Below are positions 1-5,526 of a DNA stretch of 6,681 bases, one piece after another; position 1 is the first letter of the stretch, and every line of letters begins with the position of its first letter. The stretch covers positions 1 to 6,681 of the forward strand of contig CAMNJG010000081.1 in the NCBI GenBank assembly GCA_946541285.1, read 5' to 3'. A program made the position numbers and the translations under genes. Under the pieces are notes generated by a model. That model had not been told where the DNA came from and ran no database searches. It saw nothing but the letters and a program-made list of their open reading frames with translations. Source of the stretch: an uncultured Clostridia bacterium. Its GTDB lineage: Bacteria > Bacillota > Clostridia > Peptostreptococcales > Anaerovoracaceae.

Positions 1-55
1 TGTGACCTTCGATTCGGAGCAGCGGATCCTGAATGGCTGGAAAGTGCAGGAGTGA
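1..55 (+). CDS. 3' end of an upstream paralog of the AAA-ATPase-like/PD-(D/E)XK protein (partial)
   Basis: Only the last 17 codons and the TGA stop (53-55) are inside the window; the reading frame starts at base 2 and the peptide ends in GWKVQE. All 55 bases are identical to 1649-1703, the end of the complete gene that follows, so this is the tail of a second copy in the same orientation. By homology the full product should be an ATPase with a C-terminal PD-(D/E)XK nuclease-like domain, but neither domain's key residues lie in the visible part. Identity stops right after the stop codon, where the flanking sequences differ completely. Whether the missing part is intact cannot be seen. The next gene starts 79 bases downstream. 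Confidence 0.82.
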   Translation, partial: VTFDSEQRILNGWKVQE

Positions 56-82
56 AATGAAGAAGAGCTGCAGGGTTTTGAG

Positions 83-116
83 AAAACAGATTTGATCCGG
101 GAAAAAACGATTTGAT
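83..116 (+). repeat. Short imperfect direct repeat between the two paralogs
   Basis: The octamer GATTTGAT occurs at 89-96 and again at 109-116, a 20-base period. Each copy is preceded by an A-rich run ending in C (AAAACA and AAAAAAC). It lies in the 79-base gap between the paralogs, just before the ribosome binding site of the second. It may be chance in AT-rich spacer DNA or a simple binding site; no function can be assigned. Confidence 0.3.
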
Positions 117-134
117 TATGGGGGATGATAACTG

Positions 135-1703
135 ATGAGAAAACTGCCGATTGGCATACAGGGGTTTCAGGGTCTGAGGAATGATGGCTACCTGTATGTG
201 GACAAAACCGAATATATTTATGAACTGGTGCATACCGGAAAACAATATTTTCTGAGTCGGCCGCGTCGGTTTGGCAAAAGCCTCCTGTTGTCGACCATGA
301 AGTTTTACTGGGAAGGAAAAAAGGAACTGTTCGGAGGACTGAAGATTGAAGAACTGGAAAAAGGAAATCCGGAGGCCTGGAAACCATATCCTGTGTTTTA
401 CTTTGATTTTAACCGGGATAATTATAAAAAAGAGAAAGCACTGGAGAGTATTCTGGATGTCCATCTGAAGGAATGGGAAAAAATCTATGGCTGCGAAGAT
501 CCGGAAGCATCGCTGGCCGTCCGCTTCCAGCACCTCCTGGTCAGGGCTTTTCAGCAGACCGGCCTCCGCTGTGTCGTACTGGTGGATGAATATGATAAGC
601 CGTTGCTGGAAGTGATGGAAGAGCGTGAAAGGGAAGAACATGACAAGGCCGTTTACAAAGGTTTTTTCAGCACGTTAAAAAGCTTTGATGAATATCTGGA
701 GTTTGTGTTCATTACAGGTGTGACTAAATTTGAAAAGGTCAGTATTTTCAGCGACCTGAACCAGTTGAACGATATTTCATTAAATAAAGCATATGCTTCG
801 GTCTGCGGTATCACGGAGCAGGAGATCAGAGAGTATTTTACGGAAGAGGTCGAAACTCTTGCGGAAGTACAGGAATTACCGGTCAATGAATGCTTTACTC
901 TTCTGAAGAAAAATTATGATGGTTATCATTTTCATCCTCAGGCAGAAGGGGTGTATAATCCGTTGAGCCTGTTAAAAGTATTTTATGAAAAAGAATTCGG
1001 TTCTTACTGGTTCGAGACAGGGACGCCGACATTTCTGGTAAAAAAACTGAAAAAAGATGGATTTGATGTCCGGAGATTGACAGACAGGACGCTGTATGCT
1101 ACGGAAGCGATGCTGTCTGATTACCGGGCAGACAATCCGGACCCAGTGCCGCTGCTTTACCAGACAGGGTATCTGACAATCGTAAATTATGATCGCAGGA
1201 GAAGAAGATTCCTCCTGGGATTCCCGAATGAGGAAGTCAAATACGGAATGCTGGAAAGCCTGATGCCGGAATATGTACCGGGTGCGTCCAGTGGCAGGGG
1301 AACGGATATCTTTACTCTGGAAAGTTATATCGAAGAAGGAAACCTGGAAGGGATCCGGAACATCCTGACGGCGCTGTTTGCCAGTATTCCGTATACGCAG
1401 GAACGGGATCCGTTCGAGCATTACTTCCAGAGCGTCATTTATCTGGTCTTTACCCTGCTGGGGCACTATACGCGCTGTGAGATGCATACCTTTACGGGAC
1501 GTGTCGATTGTGTCCTGGAAACAGAAAAGTATGTATATCTGTTTGAGTTCAAGCGTGACGATACCGTGGAAGCCGCGTTGCAGCAGATTGAAGAAATGCA
1601 GTACGCGCTGCCTTACGCGGCGGATCCGCGGACGCTGTATCGGGTCGGTGTGACCTTCGATTCGGAGCAGCGGATCCTGAATGGCTGGAAAGTGCAGGAG
1701 TGA
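135..1703 (+). CDS. AAA-ATPase-like protein with C-terminal PD-(D/E)XK nuclease domain
   Basis: This 522-residue protein has the two-domain layout of the AAA-ATPase_like (PF09820) plus PDDEXK_9/DUF1703 (PF08011) family. The N-terminus (MRKLPIGIQGF, then YLYVDKT at 20-26) is typical of the family and supports the start at 135; a GGGGG run at 120-124, ten bases upstream, can serve as ribosome binding site. The P-loop is the family's variant form, RPRRFGKS at 42-49, and Walker B is VVLVDEYD at 147-154. A sensor-like FITGVTKF lies at 192-199, and further family blocks are YDGYHF (261-266), YNPLSLL (274-280) and YQTGYLTI (342-349). The nuclease-like core has D458 in GRVD and E471-x-K473 in FEFK, so the catalytic signature appears intact. 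The family is often present in many copies in gut Clostridia and Bacteroidetes. Its biological role is unsettled; proposals include mobile-DNA or defence functions. It is soluble, with no signal peptide or membrane segment seen. A paralog lies immediately upstream. Confidence 0.92.
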   Translation: MRKLPIGIQGFQGLRNDGYLYVDKTEYIYELVHTGKQYFLSRPRRFGKSLLLSTMKFYWEGKKELFGGLKIEELEKGNPEAWKPYPVFYFDFNRDNYKKEKALESILDVHLKEWEKIYGCEDPEASLAVRFQHLLVRAFQQTGLRCVVLVDEYDKPLLEVMEEREREEHDKAVYKGFFSTLKSFDEYLEFVFITGVTKFEKVSIFSDLNQLNDISLNKAYASVCGITEQEIREYFTEEVETLAEVQELPVNECFTLLKKNYDGYHFHPQAEGVYNPLSLLKVFYEKEFGSYWFETGTPTFLVKKLKKDGFDVRRLTDRTLYATEAMLSDYRADNPDPVPLLYQTGYLTIVNYDRRRRRFLLGFPNEEVKYGMLESLMPEYVPGASSGRGTDIFTLESYIEEGNLEGIRNILTALFASIPYTQERDPFEHYFQSVIYLVFTLLGHYTRCEMHTFTGRVDCVLETEKYVYLFEFKRDDTVEAALQQIEEMQYALPYAADPRTLYRVGVTFDSEQRILNGWKVQE

Positions 1704-1736
1704 GTCGAAAACGGATGAATGTTTGAATGTTGCCAG

Positions 1737-1770
1737 AGCCCTGAGTTGTGAGGAATCACCACTCAGGGCT
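1737..1770. terminator. Hairpin between convergent genes, candidate bidirectional terminator
   Basis: The arms AGCCCTGAGT (1737-1746) and ACTCAGGGCT (1761-1770) are perfectly complementary over 10 bp. After one T/C mismatch the stem continues with GTGA (1748-1751) against TCAC (1756-1759), closing on a GGAA loop of GNRA type. It sits in the 73-base gap between the ATPase/nuclease stop (1703) and the helicase stop (1777), where both transcripts need to end. Neither side has a clear T-tract (GTTCCG follows on the + strand), so it departs from a textbook intrinsic terminator. It may act with Rho or as a 3'-end stabiliser. Confidence 0.68.
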
Positions 1771-1776
1771 GTTCCG

Positions 1777-3840
1777 TCAGATCCGTTTTACAATATCGTT
1801 TTCCAGTACCAGCGATAGCAGGAAGGTCTTTTTCCCTTTTCCTCCGAAGTCGACGATCATCTCTTCGTCATTGAGCCATACGATCCGCCCGGTGCCGAAG
1901 CTCCTGTGCTTTAGCAGTGCTCCCGGGGTGAAGCCGGCTGCGGATGCGGCAGTACCGGCGCTTCCAGTGTCCCTGCGTGTATCCTTCCGGGAACGGGAGG
2001 TTCCGGAGGAGCCCGTCTTTTTCTTTCCTTTTTCCTGTCCCCTGGTCTTTTTTCTTTCAGATGGTTTCTGCTGTTCGTAGACTTCTGACTGGAACAGGCC
2101 GGGAAAATCCCCGTAACTGCACAGTACCAGCTGATCCTTTGCCCGGGTGATGCCGACATAAAACACTCTGCGTTCTTCTTCGAGATCACTTTCCGGATTC
2201 GGCAGGATATCTTCTACGGCGTCCACCAGGATCACCCGGGAATATTCCAGCCCTTTGCTGCTGTGAATGGTACTCAGGATGATCCGTGCTTCCGGATCTG
2301 TTTTTCCGTCACGGAGGATCTGTTCCAGATGTTTCAGTCTTTCCAGGAATTCGGGGATCGTTTCATCGTCAAAGGTCATCGCCTGCAGGATAAAGAGCTT
2401 TTCGCTGGACGCGTTTTTATAGCCCAGGTGGTAGCGGATCCGGCGGATGGCTTCCCGCGCGTTGTTGCGGTCCCGGATCAGGTCCAGCTGTTCGATCAGG
2501 GAAGAGATCCCTTTCTTCTGTTTGGTACTGAGATCTTTATGTCGGTACAATGCCGTCAGAATCGGATGATGCTCACGGTAATTGATCCGCTTCGTGGCAT
2601 CATACAAGGTTTTCTTGCGAATCCGGAGATCCAGCTTGTAATAAAGCTTCCAGATCAGGTTTTTTGAAGCCGGATGGAAGGCAAAATCGATGATATCCAG
2701 TGCGTCCCTGACGACTTTGTTCGTAAAAAACAGCGTGTTCATTTCCCTGCACCGGTAAGGGATGCCTTCTTTCTCGAAAAGGGAAATAAAGGGAAGGGCA
2801 CTGTCGTGATTCCGGTACAGGATCGCGGTTTCGACAGGATCCGACTGCAGTTCCTCGCAGATTCGTGGATATTGTTCTGCTCTGTTCCGGAAACGGAGCT
2901 GCCGGAACTGGCCCTGTTCCCTGCGGCTGCTCCTCATGTTTTTATCATAACGGTTCTGATTGCGGCAGATGACATTGGCAGCTGCCTGGACGATACTCCG
3001 GACTGACCGGAAATTGGTCTGGAGATAATACACCTTTCCATTATGATAAAGTTTCTGAAAATCGACCAGCGCTTCCGGATAGGCCGCCCGGAAACCATAA
3101 ATGCTCTGATCTTCGTCACCGACCATGAAGATATTCCCGTACTTTTCCGCAAGGAGCCGGATAACTTCGTGCTGCATCCGGGAGGTGTCCTGGGCTTCAT
3201 CCAGCAGGATGTAGGGATAACGGTCCGCGTATTCGTCCCGCAGTCCGCAGAGGTTGTTTCTGAAAATCATCTCGGTGAACAGGATCTGGTCGTCGTAATC
3301 CATCCGGTGGTGTTCTTTCAGATATGCGCGATACGCGTCATACATGGGCTTCACATCCCGGTCGTCCGCCTGAAGTCCTTCCACTTCCTCATCCTTCAGG
3401 CCCATGTTCTTGACATACGTGATCTGCTGGGCGAGATTCCGGATTTCATTTTCGTCAGGGAACTGTTCTCCGTAAACGGTGGGGAACAGCTGACGGATAT
3501 TGTATTCCAGATCGATGTCGTCTTCCGGTTTCCGGTGTCCTGTCAATCGGGCATAACGGAGGACGACGGAATAGCAGAAGCTGTTGATGGTGCTGAAATG
3601 GATTCTGTCCGCGTCCTGATTCCCGAAAAGCAGGGAAAACCGGTTACGCATATCCCGGGCGGCGCTCCGGGTGTACGTAATGACCAGGATTTTTCCGGGA
3701 TCGATCCCGAGTTCGTAGATCATCCTTCCGATGCGGGTAATCAGGGTGGTGGTTTTGCCGCTTCCCGGCACTGCCAGCAGCAGGGTGGCTCCGTCAACAT
3801 TTTCGATTGCTTTCTGTTGTTCTTCCGATAATTTCATCAT
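1777..3840 (-). CDS. UvrD/PcrA-type ATP-dependent DNA helicase (superfamily 1A)
   Basis: This 687-residue 3'-5' helicase is expected to unwind DNA in repair and in clearing stalled complexes. Motifs in order: Q-motif LSEEQQKAI (4-12), Walker A AVPGSGKTT (23-31), Ia VITYTRSAARDM (53-64), Ib STINSFC (83-89), II LLDEAQD (212-218), III GDEDQSIYGFR (241-251), IV LQTNFRS (273-279), V TIHSSKGLEY (524-533) and VI RRVFYVGITRAKDQLVL (557-573). A basic, Ser/Thr/Gly-rich linker (about 590-635) leads to a Tudor-like C-terminal domain (about 638-687: GALLKHRSFGTGRIVWL, VDFGGKGKKTFLLS), as in PcrA, where it contacts RNA polymerase. It is somewhat shorter than PcrA (about 720-740), so it may be a paralog rather than the housekeeping pcrA, and I give no symbol. 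Motif Ib has Asn where His is usual, and motif III has Phe where PcrA has Trp. Two adjacent ATGs (3840 and 3837) are possible starts. It converges with the ATPase/nuclease gene and diverges from dsdA. Confidence 0.95.
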   Translation of the reverse strand: MMKLSEEQQKAIENVDGATLLLAVPGSGKTTTLITRIGRMIYELGIDPGKILVITYTRSAARDMRNRFSLLFGNQDADRIHFSTINSFCYSVVLRYARLTGHRKPEDDIDLEYNIRQLFPTVYGEQFPDENEIRNLAQQITYVKNMGLKDEEVEGLQADDRDVKPMYDAYRAYLKEHHRMDYDDQILFTEMIFRNNLCGLRDEYADRYPYILLDEAQDTSRMQHEVIRLLAEKYGNIFMVGDEDQSIYGFRAAYPEALVDFQKLYHNGKVYYLQTNFRSVRSIVQAAANVICRNQNRYDKNMRSSRREQGQFRQLRFRNRAEQYPRICEELQSDPVETAILYRNHDSALPFISLFEKEGIPYRCREMNTLFFTNKVVRDALDIIDFAFHPASKNLIWKLYYKLDLRIRKKTLYDATKRINYREHHPILTALYRHKDLSTKQKKGISSLIEQLDLIRDRNNAREAIRRIRYHLGYKNASSEKLFILQAMTFDDETIPEFLERLKHLEQILRDGKTDPEARIILSTIHSSKGLEYSRVILVDAVEDILPNPESDLEEERRVFYVGITRAKDQLVLCSYGDFPGLFQSEVYEQQKPSERKKTRGQEKGKKKTGSSGTSRSRKDTRRDTGSAGTAASAAGFTPGALLKHRSFGTGRIVWLNDEEMIVDFGGKGKKTFLLSLVLENDIVKRI

Positions 3841-3842
3841 GT

Positions 3843-3851
3843 CTCCATCCT
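3843..3851 (-). promoter_or_regulatory. Ribosome binding site of the helicase gene, two possible starts
   Basis: Reading the minus strand, AGGATGGAG precedes ATGATG. AGGA is 7 bases from the first ATG (3840), while GGAG is only 2 bases from it but 5 from the second (3837). Either start fits, and the products differ by one Met. I kept the longer form. Confidence 0.6.
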
Positions 3852-3962
3852 GGAAGCTGAAACTGAAGTCACGGTATTTTCTGAAAACCGGGAATGCCAG
3901 TGTCGATTGTCAGGTAAAATCCAAATCGTTTTAACGTTTCTATATGAGGGTCTTTCTGTTCC

Positions 3963-3992
3963 ATTATATAAGAAAAACGAACGGTTTTTCAA
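3963..3992 (-). promoter_or_regulatory. Sigma-A type promoter for the helicase gene
   Basis: On the minus strand, TTGAAA (3992-3987) is followed after 18 bases by a perfect TATAAT (3968-3963). Initiation would fall near 3956, giving an untranslated leader of about 115 bases before the helicase start. The -35 box matches the consensus at five of six positions. The spacer contains a dyad, described separately. Confidence 0.68.
3972..3990. promoter_or_regulatory. Dyad in the helicase promoter spacer, possible operator
   Basis: GAAAAAC (3972-3978) and GTTTTTC (3984-3990) form a perfect 7-bp inverted repeat around a 5-base centre, lying between the -10 and -35 boxes and overlapping the -35. Overlapping it, CGAAC-N4-TTTCA (3978-3991) resembles the Firmicutes LexA/DinR box CGAAC-N4-GTTCG: the first half is perfect and the second has mismatches at its first and last bases. 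Repression by LexA would suit a repair helicase, but the match is degenerate. It could also be chance in AT-rich DNA. Confidence 0.28.
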
Positions 3993-4006
3993 CAGTCCGC
4001 CTTTTT

Positions 4007-4036
4007 TTACGAATGAAATTTACACAATATTACAAT
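4007..4036 (+). promoter_or_regulatory. Candidate promoter for the dsdA operon
   Basis: TTTACG (4007-4012) and TACAAT (4031-4036) are spaced by 18 bases and match the consensus at four and five of six positions. Initiation would be near 4043, about 160 bases before the dsdA start. Its -35 box lies only 14 bases from that of the divergent helicase promoter, so the two could interfere or share a regulator. It is weaker than the helicase promoter. An alternative -10, TATATT at 4039-4044, lacks a well-spaced -35. Confidence 0.38.
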
Positions 4037-4082
4037 GATATATTGAAAATCCATGAATCTGACAAATGGAGGATATGGTAAA

Positions 4083-4208
4083 ATGAAAAAGCCTCAGGAA
4101 CCATGTAATGAAAGCAGGGACCGGAATATGGAATGGCTGCGTCCAATAGAAGAGCGACGTATCCAGGATAGATGGAAGGTGAAGGAGTCAAATGGAGAAA
4201 AAGCATGA
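4083..4208 (+). CDS. Possible 41-residue leader ORF overlapping the dsdA start
   Basis: An ATG at 4083 lies 10 bases after a strong GGAGG (4068-4072) and opens a 41-codon frame beginning MKKPQEPCNESRD. Its TGA (4206-4208) overlaps the dsdA ATG (4205-4207) as ATGA, the classic arrangement for translational coupling. The peptide is hydrophilic and highly charged, rich in Glu, Arg and Lys, with one Cys and two Trp; it has no signal peptide, membrane segment or family I recognise. An earlier ATG at 4075 gives only a three-codon frame ending TGA and is too close to the GGAGG. If translated, the ORF could be a leader that feeds ribosomes to dsdA, or a small protein in its own right. It could instead be chance, with the GGAGG unused. 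Confidence 0.35.
   Translation: MKKPQEPCNESRDRNMEWLRPIEERRIQDRWKVKESNGEKA
4194..4197 (+). promoter_or_regulatory. Ribosome binding site that fixes the dsdA start at 4205
   Basis: GGAG lies 7 bases before the ATG at 4205. The alternative in-frame ATG at 4172 has only AGGA three bases away and would add 11 residues that do not resemble the start of known D-serine dehydratases. The ATG at 4192 is out of frame. Confidence 0.6.
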
Positions 4209-5509
4209 TTTTAAACGAGCATAGTTTACACGACCGGATCCGCCGTGGAGAAGAAGTCTTCTGGCTGAATGAACAATACAATGCCCGTCAGGAATCCGGT
4301 GTCCGGACGGAGTTTTCCCTGGAACAGATCGATGACGCTTCCAGGAGACTGGAGCGGTTTGCGCCGGTCATCACGCATTACTTTCCGGAAACCATTGCTT
4401 CCGGTGGTATTATCGAGTCCCCTTTGACAGAAATCGCCGCGATGAAGAAAAAACTGTGTCACGATGCCGGCATGGAGATTCCGGGAAGACTGTTTCTGAA
4501 GCAGGACAGCCATCTGGCCGTATCCGGTTCTGTCAAGGCGAGAGGTGGCATATATGAAGTCCTGAAGCATACGGAGGATCTTGCCCTGGAGCATGGTCTG
4601 CTTTCTTCTTACGGAGACGATTATCGGAAACTGACTACGGAGGATGCCAGGAGATTGTTTTCAAAGTATAAGATCCAGGTGGGTTCTACCGGTAATCTCG
4701 GGTTGAGCATCGGGATCATGAGTGCGGCGCTCGGATATGAAGCAATCATTCATATGTCTGTTGACGCCCGGCAGTGGAAAAAAGATCTGCTCCGTGAACG
4801 GGGAGCCAGCGTGATCGAATACGAAGGTGATTACGAGGAGGCCGTAAAAAAGGGAAGGAGTGCTTCAGAAGCAGACCCTTTCAGCTATTTTGTCGATGAC
4901 GAGAATTCCAGGGAACTGTTCTGTGGCTACGCGGTGGCAGGCCGCAGGCTGAAAGCGCAGCTGGACGATCAGAACATTCCGGTGGATGGTGAGCATCCGC
5001 TGATTGTGATGATTCCATGTGGCGTCGGCGGTGCTCCCGGCGGGATCACGTATGGGCTGAAGCAGTGTTTCGGGGAGCATGTCCATGTGTTTTTCGCGGA
5101 ACCGACACAGGCGCCGTGTATGTTGATCGGTCTGGAAACCGGAAAATATGGGGAGGTAGCAGTCCAGGATTTTGGTCTGTCCGGCAGGACGGAAGCGGAT
5201 GGTCTGGCGGTAGGCAGATGCTCCACCCTTGTGGCGAGAAATATCCACGCGCTTCTCAGCGGAGAAGGGACGGTACGGGATGAGCGGCTTGAGCCGTTCA
5301 TGAGAGATCTCTGGCAGACTGAAAAGATTTATATTGAACCCAGTGCCTGCGCGGCGTTTATGCCCCTGATCCAGCTGTATTCCACCGATACCGGACGGCA
5401 GTATCTCCGGAACCAGGGGATCGAAAGCGTGCTGGGTCAGGCGACCAGTATCATATGGGCCACTGGAGGCAGTATGGTGCCGGAACAGGAGAAATTAGTT
5501 GTGATTTGA
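4205..5509 (+). CDS. dsdA: D-serine ammonia-lyase (D-serine dehydratase)
   Basis: This 434-residue cytosolic PLP enzyme converts D-serine to pyruvate and ammonia, detoxifying D-serine or using it as a carbon and nitrogen source. It aligns by eye with E. coli DsdA along its whole length: FAPVITHYFPETIASGGIIES (52-72) corresponds to the FAP...FPETAATGGIIES block. The PLP lysine is K111 in SGSVKARGGIYE (107-118), the phosphate-binding loop is GSTGNLGLS (160-168), and later signatures are DDENSRELF (231-239), PCGVGGAPGG (271-280), FFAEPTQAPCM (296-306), ADGLAVGR (331-338) and ATGGSMVPE (419-427). Length is close to the family's usual 440 or so, and nothing essential appears missing. I place the start at 4205, not the in-frame ATG at 4172, because of the ribosome binding site, the overlap with the upstream small ORF, and homology. 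No dsdC-like regulator or dsdX-like transporter is visible. The esterase gene follows after 17 bases, suggesting co-transcription. Confidence 0.96.
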   Translation: MILNEHSLHDRIRRGEEVFWLNEQYNARQESGVRTEFSLEQIDDASRRLERFAPVITHYFPETIASGGIIESPLTEIAAMKKKLCHDAGMEIPGRLFLKQDSHLAVSGSVKARGGIYEVLKHTEDLALEHGLLSSYGDDYRKLTTEDARRLFSKYKIQVGSTGNLGLSIGIMSAALGYEAIIHMSVDARQWKKDLLRERGASVIEYEGDYEEAVKKGRSASEADPFSYFVDDENSRELFCGYAVAGRRLKAQLDDQNIPVDGEHPLIVMIPCGVGGAPGGITYGLKQCFGEHVHVFFAEPTQAPCMLIGLETGKYGEVAVQDFGLSGRTEADGLAVGRCSTLVARNIHALLSGEGTVRDERLEPFMRDLWQTEKIYIEPSACAAFMPLIQLYSTDTGRQYLRNQGIESVLGQATSIIWATGGSMVPEQEKLVVI

Positions 5510-5513
5510 AGAG

Positions 5514-5520
5514 AAAGGAG
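5514..5520 (+). promoter_or_regulatory. Strong ribosome binding site of the esterase gene
   Basis: AAAGGAG lies six bases before the ATG at 5527, inside the 17-base gap after dsdA. There is no room for a promoter or terminator in that gap, which supports an operon. Confidence 0.75.
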
Positions 5521-5526
5521 TCTATT

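Noticed and set aside
57..95. Mini-ORF of 12 codons (MKKSCRVLRKQI) between the paralogs
   Set aside because: It is very short, has no ribosome binding site of its own, and sits in spacer DNA directly after a stop codon.
92..119. Possible promoter for the second ATPase/nuclease gene (TTGATC and GATTAT, 16 bases apart)
   Set aside because: Both boxes match the consensus at only four of six positions, and the start of transcription would fall on or after the ribosome binding site. The gene may be transcribed from upstream.
972..1487. 171-codon minus-strand frame within the ATPase/nuclease gene
   Set aside because: It is a shadow of the family-conserved + strand gene, with no recognisable motif.
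3043..3831. Long open frame of 262 codons on the + strand, antisense to the helicase
   Set aside because: The opposite strand carries a complete helicase with all conserved motifs. The antisense product has no recognisable domain, and no convincing ribosome binding site is seen.
135..3840. A defence island formed by the nuclease/ATPase and the helicase
   Set aside because: The genes are convergent and separated by a hairpin, and the helicase resembles repair PcrA/UvrD. No other defence gene, integrase or restriction component is visible.
4172..4204. Longer dsdA start adding 11 residues
   Set aside because: AGGA is only three bases from that ATG, and the extra residues do not fit known DsdA N-termini. 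The ATG at 4205 has a GGAG seven bases upstream and an ATGA overlap with the preceding small ORF.
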